NCBI GenBank assembly: GCA_025996815.1
Contig: BNTT01000025.1
Location: forward strand, 1-30,699
Length of the DNA stretch: 30,699 nt
Origin: Bacteroidia bacterium
GTDB lineage: Bacteria; Bacteroidota; Bacteroidia; Bacteroidales; Azobacteroidaceae
Direction: 5' to 3'
Numbering within the stretch: the first letter of the stretch is position 1; each line of letters starts with the position of its first letter. The notes beneath the pieces are model-generated. The model saw only the letters and a list, made by a program, of their open reading frames with translations, was not told the DNA's origin and ran no database searches. Of the stretch, positions 8,721-16,682 are shown one piece after another. The translations under genes were made by a program, and so were the position numbers.

Positions 8721-10412
8721 ATGAAAGCGGATTTTTCTAAATTGAACATCGACTTTAAGCCGAAATTGGTTACTTCCCTCAAAAATTATTCGCGGGAAAA
8801 GTTTATGGCTGACCTTATGGCGGGCATCATCGTGGGCATTGTGGCTCTGCCGCTGGCGATTGCGTTTGGGATTGCGAGCGGCGTTAGTCCCGAAAAAGGG
8901 CTGATTACGGCGATTATCGGCGGATTTATCGTGTCGTTTTTGGGCGGGAGTTCGGTGCAAATCGGCGGACCAACGGGGGCGTTCATCGTGATTGTTTACG
9001 GCATCATTGCGCAGTTTGGCTACGCAGGATTGGCTGTGGCAACGGTTTTGGCGGGCGTGATGCTCATCGGGATGGGGCTTTTGCGCTTCGGGTCGGTCAT
9101 CAAATTTATGCCTTATCCGATTATTGTGGGCTTCACGAGCGGGATTGCGCTGACGATTTTTTCTACGCAGATGAAAGATTTTTTCGGACTGACGATGGCG
9201 AGCGTGCCCGCCGATTTTATCGCCAAGTGGGGTGCCTACGCGCAGGCTTTTGACACCATCAGCCTGCCCTCGCTGGCGGTGGGCGCGTTGAGTTTGCTCA
9301 TTATTATTGTGTCGCCCCGATTTGTCAAAAAAATACCCGGCTCGCTCATTGCCATTATTGTGATGACGCTTGTGGTGTATGTTCTCAAATATCAGTTTGG
9401 CATCGCGGGCATCGAAACGATTGGCGACCGCTTTGAAATCAATGCCACGCTGCCTGCGCCGGATGCCATCACAATCAATATGGAACTCATCACGCTGCTG
9501 ATGCCCGCCGCGTTCACGATTGCGATGCTGGGCGCGATTGAGTCGCTGCTGTCGGCAACGGTGGCGGACGGTATCACGGGCGACCAACAAAACTCTAATA
9601 CAGAACTGATTGCGCAAGGCGTAGCCAACGTGGTGGTGCCGATGTTTGGCGGAATACCCGTCACAGGAGCCATCGCACGCACGATGACGAATATCAACAA
9701 CGGCGGGCGCACACCCGTTGCGGGGATTGTTCACGCAGTGGTGCTGCTGCTGATTTTGCTCTTTCTCGGACCGCTCACGAAGCACATCCCGATGGCGTGT
9801 CTGGCGGGCGTGCTGATTGTGGTTGCCTACAATATGAGCGAATGGCGCGTGTTTCGGTCGCTGTGCAAAAATTCTTCGTCCGACATGCTTGTGCTATTGC
9901 TGACGTTCTTTTTGACCGTATTGTTCGACCTGACGGTTGCCATTGAAATTGGCATTTTGTTGGCATTGGTGCTGCTCGTGAGGCGCGTGTCGGAAACATC
10001 CAGCATCGCCGTCATCAAAGACGAACTGAATATGGAACTCGACGAAGAGAAAACCACTGAACACGAAACACTTACGATTCCAAAAGGCGTAGAAATCTAC
10101 GAAATAGACGGACCATTTTTCTTCGGCATCGCCAACAAATTTGACGAAAGTATGCGCAGCCTCAACGCCGAAAAGCCCAAAGTGCGCATCATCCGAATGC
10201 GAAAAGTGCCGTTCATGGACTCCACAGGACTGCACAACTTGGAAAGCCTCTACCGCCTCTCCGAACAAAACAAAATCCAAATGGTGCTCTCCGGCGTCAA
10301 CGACAACATCCGCGCGATGCTCGAAAAATCAGGCTTCGCCGACAAAATCGGGCATGATAATATTTGCAGTCATATCAGTATTGCGCTGGCTAAGGCAGAG
10401 TCGTTGCTTTAG
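8721..10412 (+). CDS. SulP-family inorganic anion transporter with STAS domain
   Basis: Inner-membrane permease of the SLC26/SulP family, which moves sulfate, bicarbonate or related anions. Substrate cannot be told from sequence. The 563 residues are the usual length. The N-terminal signature GIIVGIVALPLAIAFGIASG (about 34-53) starts the transmembrane region of 10-14 helices, followed by QIGGPTGAF, the family's substrate-pocket region. The cytoplasmic STAS domain (about 440-560) starts near GVEIYEIDGPFFFG and contains MDSTGLHNL with Ser501 at the conserved, often phosphorylated position of anti-sigma-antagonist-like folds. A single gene, transcribed from the palindromic promoter region shared with topA. 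A strong terminator follows. Confidence 0.93.
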   Translation: MKADFSKLNIDFKPKLVTSLKNYSREKFMADLMAGIIVGIVALPLAIAFGIASGVSPEKGLITAIIGGFIVSFLGGSSVQIGGPTGAFIVIVYGIIAQFGYAGLAVATVLAGVMLIGMGLLRFGSVIKFMPYPIIVGFTSGIALTIFSTQMKDFFGLTMASVPADFIAKWGAYAQAFDTISLPSLAVGALSLLIIIVSPRFVKKIPGSLIAIIVMTLVVYVLKYQFGIAGIETIGDRFEINATLPAPDAITINMELITLLMPAAFTIAMLGAIESLLSATVADGITGDQQNSNTELIAQGVANVVVPMFGGIPVTGAIARTMTNINNGGRTPVAGIVHAVVLLLILLFLGPLTKHIPMACLAGVLIVVAYNMSEWRVFRSLCKNSSSDMLVLLLTFFLTVLFDLTVAIEIGILLALVLLVRRVSETSSIAVIKDELNMELDEEKTTEHETLTIPKGVEIYEIDGPFFFGIANKFDESMRSLNAEKPKVRIIRMRKVPFMDSTGLHNLESLYRLSEQNKIQMVLSGVNDNIRAMLEKSGFADKIGHDNICSHISIALAKAESLL

Positions 10413-10478
10413 TCTGAACCTTGATTTTCATAAGATTAAGAAGATTTTCGGGATGAATTTAGGAGGGGGGATAGCATT

Positions 10479-10514
10479 AAACCTGTTAGGTCTTAAAGAC
10501 CTAACAGGTTTTTT
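10479..10514. terminator. Strong terminator between the SulP gene and the Big2 lipoprotein gene
   Basis: A 16-bp perfect stem (10479-10494 with 10496-10511) with essentially no loop, and six T in all at its right edge (10509-10514). The two genes converge on it, so it probably serves both, better in the rightward direction because the T run is on that side. Confidence 0.85.
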
Positions 10515-10521
10515 AAGTGGG

Positions 10522-10537
10522 CTTTTGAAACAGCCTC
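10522..10537. repeat. Dispersed CTTTTGARACAGCCTC motif, copy 1
   Basis: A 16-base sequence that recurs with one mismatch at 18848-18863, where it is half of a small hairpin. Both copies lie in gene-end gaps. Probably a dispersed 3'-end or element-end repeat. Function unknown. Confidence 0.4.
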
Positions 10538-10558
10538 TTGAACATTCAGCCTATAAGG

Positions 10559-12091
10559 CTACCATGATGGAGCTCCCCAATCAGGAGCCGGAATATGAAC
10601 GCCGGTAATATCACCTGTTCCAAGGTCAATACCGTCTATCCCGTTTAACGTTCCGTTTTCATCTACGGTAATTTTTTCTGCAGTAAGATTGAATGTGCTA
10701 AATGATGTAACATTAGCCCTTCTCTTACCGGTTGCATCATCCCCAAATCCCAAATCAAAAGTAAGCGTGCTTGGTCTTGCCGGAATCATTCCGTGGAAAT
10801 TCACAATATCTTTGGGTCTTGCAACCTCACCTGCAACCACATCTCCTCCAAATCTTGCTTCATCCGCTTCTGTCCATAGCTCATCTGCAGGATGCGGATA
10901 ATCATTAAACAGAAAACTGCCAATTTCAGCACCGTTAGCATCATATACCATGAGCCAGCCCACAGACCCAAAATTGGCGAGGTCGCCCCAATCATCCGCA
11001 CTTCCGTCCGGCCACTCACCGGGATTAATACCGGTAACTTTCAGCGTGCCTTCAATCATGATACACTCAATTTCGATACCGTCGTTAAAGGGGTTATTGT
11101 TTTGAAGACGAGCATTAATATCGTAATCGTCGTTATTCCCTATACCGGTTACCGGCACTTCAAAATCATTAAGCGGATACATAAAGGGAGTCATTACCGG
11201 AGTTAATCCTGTTACCGCGAAATAAAGCTGCGGACATTCATTCGGGTCAATGTTGGTAAGCGGAATTTCCCACTGTGCATCGTTGTCATAAGGAGCAACG
11301 GTTCCAACACTTCTTAACGCACTACCAATAGAACGTGCCGCGAACCGGGGAGATGAAGGTGCAAAACCGCCACCGCCAATAGTGCCTTTACCAACCGGTG
11401 AACCTTTAAAATCGGGATTGTCGTACACCACTACCTTTTGGGGATTAACTCCCATCCCCACTTTTAGCCCTTTCAGTTCGCCCTTTAAGGTGAATGATTT
11501 TAACTCCGCCGGAGCTTCAATAGTTACCGTGCAGGTAGCCGTTTTGTCGCCTGCTTTGGCGGTAATGGTGGCAGTGCCGGCGGCTACGGCGGTTACTTTA
11601 CCGTCGACTACGGTAGCCTTGCCGAGGTCGCTACTTTCCCACGTTACGGTTTTGTCGGTAGCGTCGTCGGGCAATACCGTTGCCGTCAGCGTGAAATCTT
11701 CGCCGACGACAAGCGTCAGCGTGGGTTTGTCCAAACTAATGCTGGTTACGTCTACGGGCACCGCTGGGGCATCATTAACAGTTACCGTGCAGGTAGCCTC
11801 TTTGTCGCCTGCTTTGGCGGTAATGGTGGCGGTGCCGGCGGCTACGGCGGTTACCTTCCCGTCGACCACGGTAGCCTTGCCGGGGTCACTACTTGTCCAC
11901 GTTACGGTTTTGTCGGTAGCGTCGTCGGGCAATACCGTTGCCGTCAGCGTGAAATCTTCGCCGATGTCAAGCGTCAGCGTGGTTTTGTCCAAACTAATGC
12001 TGGTTACGGGCAACTCTTTGTCCTCAGTGCACCCACTAAAAACACTCACACATGCTGCCATAGCAGCCATTAAACACACTTTTTTCTTCAT
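10559..12091 (-). CDS. Surface lipoprotein with two near-identical Big2 domains (510 aa)
   Basis: A signal peptide with lipobox VFSGC (Cys21) predicts outer-membrane lipidation; the following acidic TEDKE resembles Bacteroidetes surface-export signals. Residues about 28-107 and 114-193 are two bacterial Ig-like group 2 (Big2) domains, with VTSISLDK-TLTL-GEDFTLTATVLP and WxSSD...TVVDGKVTAVAAGTATITAK. The rest (about 200-510) is an unrecognised beta-rich domain with many Asp/Asn/Gly turns. Its role is unknown; binding to a surface or glycan is a guess. The two Big2 copies are nearly identical in DNA. The gene has a long leader (about 180 bases) with its own ORF, poly-C tract and hairpin. Confidence 0.85.
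   Translation of the reverse strand: MKKKVCLMAAMAACVSVFSGCTEDKELPVTSISLDKTTLTLDIGEDFTLTATVLPDDATDKTVTWTSSDPGKATVVDGKVTAVAAGTATITAKAGDKEATCTVTVNDAPAVPVDVTSISLDKPTLTLVVGEDFTLTATVLPDDATDKTVTWESSDLGKATVVDGKVTAVAAGTATITAKAGDKTATCTVTIEAPAELKSFTLKGELKGLKVGMGVNPQKVVVYDNPDFKGSPVGKGTIGGGGFAPSSPRFAARSIGSALRSVGTVAPYDNDAQWEIPLTNIDPNECPQLYFAVTGLTPVMTPFMYPLNDFEVPVTGIGNNDDYDINARLQNNNPFNDGIEIECIMIEGTLKVTGINPGEWPDGSADDWGDLANFGSVGWLMVYDANGAEIGSFLFNDYPHPADELWTEADEARFGGDVVAGEVARPKDIVNFHGMIPARPSTLTFDLGFGDDATGKRRANVTSFSTFNLTAEKITVDENGTLNGIDGIDLGTGDITGVHIPAPDWGAPSW
11523..11996 (-). repeat. Tandem near-identical Big2-domain coding repeats, 258-bp period
   Basis: The stretch 11523-11738 recurs at 11781-11996 with only scattered base differences, exactly 86 codons apart. 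This is far closer than the protein family requires, so the duplication is recent or kept uniform by recombination. Domain number could change by in-frame slippage. Confidence 0.85.
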
Positions 12092-12096
12092 ACCAT

Positions 12097-12255
12097 TTAT
12101 ATTTTTAAAAATTTATAATTCATTTCATACTTAGGCACACAAAAAAAACCATACTGAGGCATAAGCCTCAATACAGCTTTAACAAAGCCACATAACTTGC
12201 TGATTATCAGTAAATTGGGTGGGGGGGGTAAAAATATGTTAATCTTGCTACTCAT
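12097..12255 (-). CDS. Leader ORF (52 aa) with poly-proline tract upstream of the Big2 lipoprotein gene
   Basis: Starts with ATG at 12255, about 19 bases after the predicted transcription start, and ends TAA at 12097-12099, five bases before the lipoprotein ATG. The peptide begins MSSKINIFLPPPPNLLIISK. The four prolines come from eight C plus ACCC (12228-12217). The following NLLIISKL matches NSLIISKL in one frame of the leader at 19.0 kb. With seven C the frame stops at a TGA near 12208; with nine it stops at TAA 12181-12179. Only the present length reads through the hairpin at 12141-12173. Expression as peptide is unproven; no homologue is known to me. Confidence 0.45.
   Translation of the reverse strand: MSSKINIFLPPPPNLLIISKLCGFVKAVLRLMPQYGFFCVPKYEMNYKFLKI
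12141..12173 (-). terminator. Hairpin plus U8 inside the lipoprotein gene's leader (attenuator-like)
   Basis: On the minus strand, TATTGAGGC (12173-12165) pairs over 9 bp (one G-U) with GCCTCAGTA (12160-12152) around a 4-base loop. After UGG come eight T (12148-12141). It has the form of an intrinsic terminator but stands between promoter and gene, inside the leader ORF. Ribosomes translating the ORF would block it. Confidence 0.6.
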
Positions 12256-12280
12256 TTTATTTTTCTAAATATATCGGGCG

Positions 12281-12310
12281 CAAAGGTAGGCATTATTTTT
12301 AAATTACCAA
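12281..12310 (-). promoter_or_regulatory. Promoter of the Big2 lipoprotein leader transcript
   Basis: On the minus strand, TTG (12310-12308), a 19-base spacer, and -7 box TACCTTTG (12288-12281) followed by C. The predicted start is near 12274, about 180 bases upstream of the lipoprotein ATG. Confidence 0.8.
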
Positions 12311-12349
12311 ATTTTTTAAATCAAATATTTATCATAATAAAAAAAGTGC

Positions 12350-12357
12350 TAACTTTG
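12350..12357 (+). promoter_or_regulatory. -7 box of the first glycosyltransferase gene
   Basis: TAACTTTG followed by C within the block GTGCTAACTTTGCCGC, 20 bases before the ATG. The same block (with TACC) stands before the third paralogue and again after it. No TTG at the expected upstream distance (TTT instead). Confidence 0.65.
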
Positions 12358-12377
12358 CCGCGATTTTATAAAAAACA

Positions 12378-14492
12378 ATGAAAATGGAAAAAGGAGCAAG
12401 CGAGCAAGCGTGGTGGAAATGGGTATTTATAGCCATTGTAGCAGTTATCTTTGTGGCAATGCCGCTGATGAGCCTTGATGCGGGAAATTCGCGCGATGAG
12501 GAGCCTTGGCAATTTCCGCAGGGGTTGCGACTCTACGACTACTACACTTCATTTGGGGAAAATACCGACTATCTTAATCAAGAGGGTCTAACATATTCCG
12601 GCTACGCTTTTGATACATTTACTGCATTTGTTGTCAAAATATTCAACATCGACGACTATATGACAGCGCGCCACGTTTGCAATGCGCTTGTGGGGGCATT
12701 TCTGATGCTATTTGTAGGGCTGTTGGCAAAGTTAATTGGCGGTTGGCGAGCGGGAAGTCTGGCTTTGCTGCTGATTTTTTTCTCCCCACACATCGTTGGG
12801 CATTCGTTTAACAATCCGAAAGATATACCTTTTGCTGCATTTGCAATGGGTGCCATTTACTACATTGCGTGGTTTATAAAGGAGTATCCCAAGCCAACGC
12901 TCAAGACAAGCCTGAAAATGGGCGTGATGATGGGGGCGGCGATTGGCATACGCCCGGGTGGATTCCTGTTTTTTGCCTATTTTGGGCTGTTTGTGATGGT
13001 CTACTACTTGATGGTCAATAAGCCCAAGCAGTATTTTTCCAAGGAAAACAGAGCGATTCTGAAAAAAATCTTCGCGCAGGCGGCAGTTGTGTTGGGCGCA
13101 ATGCTGGTGGTGATGTTCATTTTGTGGCCTTATGCTCTGCGCGACCCACTGCACAATATTATTTCCTCTTTTAAAACCGCCTCTCACTTTTATGTGAATA
13201 TGCTCCAAATTTTCGAGGGGAAATTGTTGTATTCGGAAGATTTGCCCTGGTATTACAATCTCAAATATATTGGCATTACTTCCCCAATAGTCGTCTTGAT
13301 GGGGGGAGGGGTGCAGTTGTTTGCGGCGGGGCGGCAACCGAAAGGCTGGTTTTGGACATTCGTGCTGCTGTTTTGTTTTGCCTTTCCCCTTTTTTGGATT
13401 GCGTACACCAAAGCCATCGTTTACAATGGGTGGCGGCACTTGACGTTTGTTTACCCCACGCTGGTAGTAGCCGCCGCGTTGGGCTTTAATTCTGTGGTAA
13501 ATTGGGCAAAAAATAAAAAGTTAAAATTTGCTCTCACCGTCTTGCCTGTTGTTTTGCTGTTTGACCCGCTGATTTTTACAATAAAAAATCATCCCTACGA
13601 ATACACCTACTATAATCAATTTGTGGGAGGCGCCAAAGGTGCTTTCGGCAACTACGAAATGGATTATTACGACCACACACCACGCGAGGCATCGGAGTGG
13701 ATATTGGCGGATATGGCAAAAAATGGTGCGCCTGACCTAACGCGCAAAACGCGGATAGTAGCATGGCATCCAACCTCCTCGGTCAACTCCTTTTTCCGAA
13801 ACGATACCGCCCGATTTTCAGTTGGTTTTGTGCGTTGGAATGAGCGCGGTTTCAGCGATTGGGATTATGCGATATTTCCCGTTACCGGAATATCTCCCTC
13901 TTTGCTACAAAGCAAAGAAGCATTCCCTCCCAAAAACACAGCCTATCAAATCAAAGTTGATGGCGTGCCGATAGGCATTGTGCTGAAGCGCGAAGACCGC
14001 TCCACCTACTACGGGCATATCGCGCTGCAGCAGGGAAATTTCGCCGAAGCAAAGGCACAACTCATAAAAGCATTGGATTACGATGCTTACGATGAACAGG
14101 CTCTGGACGATTTAGCGGAACTTTATATCCGTACCGAACACTATGATTATGCCATGACACTGGTAGAGCACTGGCAAAGCTTCGCAAAAGACAACGGGAA
14201 GGTACTCAACTTTCTGGGGACTATTTACTTATACAAGGGGGATTTTGCAAATGCACTGCTGACGGCAAACACCTTTACCGAACTTTACCCCCACCATGTG
14301 GAAGGTCTATTGATTGCTGCCAACGTCTATGAGCGACAAAATAATCTCGAAGAAGCGTGGCATACGCTGAGCACCATAGTCATGAAGCAGGACTGCAAGC
14401 CGGCATACGAGCTTATGTTGCAAATTGTCAACCGAATAGGTGATGAGGATGCCGCGCAGCAAATAAGTGAGAAGCTAAAGAATCTCGAATAG
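12378..14492 (+). CDS. GT-C-type membrane glycosyltransferase (family 39-like) with TPR-like tail, paralogue 1
   Basis: 704 aa. The N-terminal ~430 residues form about 10-11 membrane helices. After the first helix, an outer loop holds DAGNSRDEEPW, the place of the catalytic acidic residues in GT-C enzymes that use polyprenyl-phosphate sugars. Later landmarks are FFSPHIVGHSFNNPKD, the loop GIRPGG and NHPYEYTYYNQFVGG. A periplasmic domain (about 440-545) is followed by TPR-like helical repeats (about 545-704; YYGHIALQQGNFAEAKAQLI, then YLYKGDFANALL). Likely adds a sugar to a lipid, glycan or exported protein on the outer face of the inner membrane. Donor and acceptor unknown. Followed after 22 bases by paralogue 2, probably co-transcribed. 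Confidence 0.82.
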   Translation: MKMEKGASEQAWWKWVFIAIVAVIFVAMPLMSLDAGNSRDEEPWQFPQGLRLYDYYTSFGENTDYLNQEGLTYSGYAFDTFTAFVVKIFNIDDYMTARHVCNALVGAFLMLFVGLLAKLIGGWRAGSLALLLIFFSPHIVGHSFNNPKDIPFAAFAMGAIYYIAWFIKEYPKPTLKTSLKMGVMMGAAIGIRPGGFLFFAYFGLFVMVYYLMVNKPKQYFSKENRAILKKIFAQAAVVLGAMLVVMFILWPYALRDPLHNIISSFKTASHFYVNMLQIFEGKLLYSEDLPWYYNLKYIGITSPIVVLMGGGVQLFAAGRQPKGWFWTFVLLFCFAFPLFWIAYTKAIVYNGWRHLTFVYPTLVVAAALGFNSVVNWAKNKKLKFALTVLPVVLLFDPLIFTIKNHPYEYTYYNQFVGGAKGAFGNYEMDYYDHTPREASEWILADMAKNGAPDLTRKTRIVAWHPTSSVNSFFRNDTARFSVGFVRWNERGFSDWDYAIFPVTGISPSLLQSKEAFPPKNTAYQIKVDGVPIGIVLKREDRSTYYGHIALQQGNFAEAKAQLIKALDYDAYDEQALDDLAELYIRTEHYDYAMTLVEHWQSFAKDNGKVLNFLGTIYLYKGDFANALLTANTFTELYPHHVEGLLIAANVYERQNNLEEAWHTLSTIVMKQDCKPAYELMLQIVNRIGDEDAAQQISEKLKNLE

Positions 14493-14514
14493 CATCACTA
14501 AATAAAAAAAGAAA

Positions 14515-16632
14515 ATGAAAAAAGAAGCAAGTGAGCAATCATGGTGGAAATGGGGATTTATAGCCCTTGTAGCAGTTATATTTGTGGCGATGCCACTGAT
14601 GAGCCTTGATGCGGGAAATTCGGGTGATGAAGATGCGTCTCAATACCCACAAGGGTTGCGGCTCTACAACTACTACACTTCATTGGGGGAAAATACCGAC
14701 TATCTTAATCAAGAGGGTTTAGCATATTCCGGCTACGCTTTTGATATGTTTACTGCATTTGTTGTCAAAATATCCGGCATCGACGACTATATGACGGCTC
14801 GCCATGTTTGCAATGCCCTCGTGGGTGCTTTCTTGATGCTGTTTGTGGGGCTGCTCGCCAAGTTGCTTGGCGGCTGGCGAGCGGGAAGTTTGGCTTTGCT
14901 GCTGATTTTTTTCTCACCGCACATCCTTGGGCAATCATTTAATAATCCGAAAGATATACCTTTTGCCGCATTTGCAATGGGTGCCATTTACTACATTGCG
15001 TGGTTTATAAAGGAGTATCCCAAGCCAACGCTCAAGACAAGCCTGAAAATGGGCGTGATGATGGGGGCGGCGATTGGCATACGCCCCGGCGGATTTCTAT
15101 TCTTTGCATACTTCGGGCTGTTTGTGTTGGTTTACTACTTGATGGTCAATAAGCCCAAGCAGTATTTTTCCAAGAGAAACAGAGCGATTCTGAAAAAAAT
15201 CTTTGTGCAGGCAACAGTTGTGTTGGGCACAATGCTGGTGGTGATGTTCATTTTGTGGCCTTATGCTTTGCGCGACCCACTGCACAATATTATTTCCTCT
15301 TTTAAAACCGCCTCTCACTTTAATGTGACGTTGATACAAATTTTCGAGGGGAAAACGATTTGGTCGGATAATCTCCCTTGGTACTACACCCTGAAATATA
15401 TTGGCATCACCTCCCCTATAGCCGTCCTGTTGGGTGGAGGGGTGCTGTTATTTGCGGCGCATCGGCAACCAAAAGGCTGGTTTTGGACGTTCGTGCTGCT
15501 GTTTTGTTTTGCCTTTCCCCTTTTTTGGATTGCTTACACCAAAGCCTCTGTTTACGGCGGCTGGCGGCACTCGACATTTGTTTACCCCACGCTGGTAGTC
15601 GCCGCGGCGCTGGGTTTTAATTCTTTGGTAAATTGGGCAAAAAATAAAAAGGTGAAAATTGCTCTCACCGTTTTGCCGGTTGTTTTGCTGTTTGACCCAC
15701 TGATTTTTACAGTCAGAAATCATCCCTACGAATATACCTACTATAATCGGTTTGTGGGAGGCACCAAAGGTGCTTTCGGCAACTACGAAATGGATTATTA
15801 CGACCACACAACACGCGAGGCATCGGAGTGGATATTGGCGGATGTGGCAAAAAACGGCGCGCCTGACCCAACGCGCAAAACGCGGATAGTAGCATGGCAG
15901 CCACCCTCGGTCAACTACTTTTTCCGAAACGATACCGCCCGATTTTCAGTTAATGCTGTGCGTTGGAATGAGCACAATTTCAGCGATTGGGACTATGCAA
16001 TATTTCCCATTACCGGAATATCTCCCTCTTTGCTGCAAAGCAAAGAAGCATTCCCTCCCAAAAACACAGCCTTTCAAATCAAAGTCGATGGCGTGCCGAT
16101 AGGCATTGTGCTGAAGCGTGAAGACCGCTCAACCTACTACGGGCATATCGCGCTGCAGCAGGGAAATTTCGCCGAAGCAAAGATACTACTCCAAAAAGCA
16201 TTGGATTACGATGCTTACGATGAACAAGCTCTGGACGATTTGATTCAAATCTGCTTAGCGACCGGAAAGCCTGAGGATATGGATTTAGCCATGGACTTGA
16301 CAAACTATTGGTTAGGCTTCCACAAAAACAACACCAGCGCACTCTATATGTTGGGGGTGCTTTATTTCAGCAAAGGCGACTTTGCAAAAACTGTCACCGT
16401 GGGCAATACAATCACGGAAATCAATCCGCACTCTGTCGATGGGCTATTGCTTGTTGCCATAGCCTATGCACAACAGAATGATTTAAATGCGGCATGGCAC
16501 CTCCTGAACAAAATAATCGTGATGCAGAAAGACCACAAGCCGGCTTTGGAAGTGATGCTGAACGTTGCCTCCCGAATGGACAATGAGGAAGCCGCGCAAC
16601 TGGTTAGTGAGAGGCTGAAAAATCTCGAATAA
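14515..16632 (+). CDS. GT-C-type membrane glycosyltransferase with TPR-like tail, paralogue 2
   Basis: 705 aa, same architecture as the gene before it, starting MKKEASEQSWWKWGF. The acidic loop is DAGNSGDEDASQY, so the Glu-Glu of paralogue 1 is Glu-Asp here. Long stretches of the membrane part (for example around 14960-15330) are nearly identical in DNA to paralogue 1, while the last ~150 codons (TPR-like tail, about 16200-16632) differ clearly, suggesting a different partner or recombination. It has no promoter block of its own: the tail ATCACTAAATAAAAAAA of paralogue 1 runs straight into its ATG. So it depends on read-through from paralogue 1. Confidence 0.82.
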   Translation: MKKEASEQSWWKWGFIALVAVIFVAMPLMSLDAGNSGDEDASQYPQGLRLYNYYTSLGENTDYLNQEGLAYSGYAFDMFTAFVVKISGIDDYMTARHVCNALVGAFLMLFVGLLAKLLGGWRAGSLALLLIFFSPHILGQSFNNPKDIPFAAFAMGAIYYIAWFIKEYPKPTLKTSLKMGVMMGAAIGIRPGGFLFFAYFGLFVLVYYLMVNKPKQYFSKRNRAILKKIFVQATVVLGTMLVVMFILWPYALRDPLHNIISSFKTASHFNVTLIQIFEGKTIWSDNLPWYYTLKYIGITSPIAVLLGGGVLLFAAHRQPKGWFWTFVLLFCFAFPLFWIAYTKASVYGGWRHSTFVYPTLVVAAALGFNSLVNWAKNKKVKIALTVLPVVLLFDPLIFTVRNHPYEYTYYNRFVGGTKGAFGNYEMDYYDHTTREASEWILADVAKNGAPDPTRKTRIVAWQPPSVNYFFRNDTARFSVNAVRWNEHNFSDWDYAIFPITGISPSLLQSKEAFPPKNTAFQIKVDGVPIGIVLKREDRSTYYGHIALQQGNFAEAKILLQKALDYDAYDEQALDDLIQICLATGKPEDMDLAMDLTNYWLGFHKNNTSALYMLGVLYFSKGDFAKTVTVGNTITEINPHSVDGLLLVAIAYAQQNDLNAAWHLLNKIIVMQKDHKPALEVMLNVASRMDNEEAAQLVSERLKNLE

Positions 16633-16656
16633 TATCACTAAATAAAAAAAAAGTGC

Positions 16657-16664
16657 TACCTTTG
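16657..16664 (+). promoter_or_regulatory. -7 box of the third glycosyltransferase paralogue
   Basis: TACCTTTG followed by C within GTGCTACCTTTGCCGC, 18 bases before the ATG at 16683. Upstream is the A-rich tail of paralogue 2. This rules out the GTG at 16653 as start, since it lies in the promoter. Confidence 0.7.
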
Positions 16665-16682
16665 CCGCAATTTTATAAAAAA

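Noticed and set aside
16653..16682. GTG start ten codons upstream of the third glycosyltransferase
   Set aside because: The codons lie on the -7 promoter box itself; the ATG at 16683 matches the starts of the paralogues.
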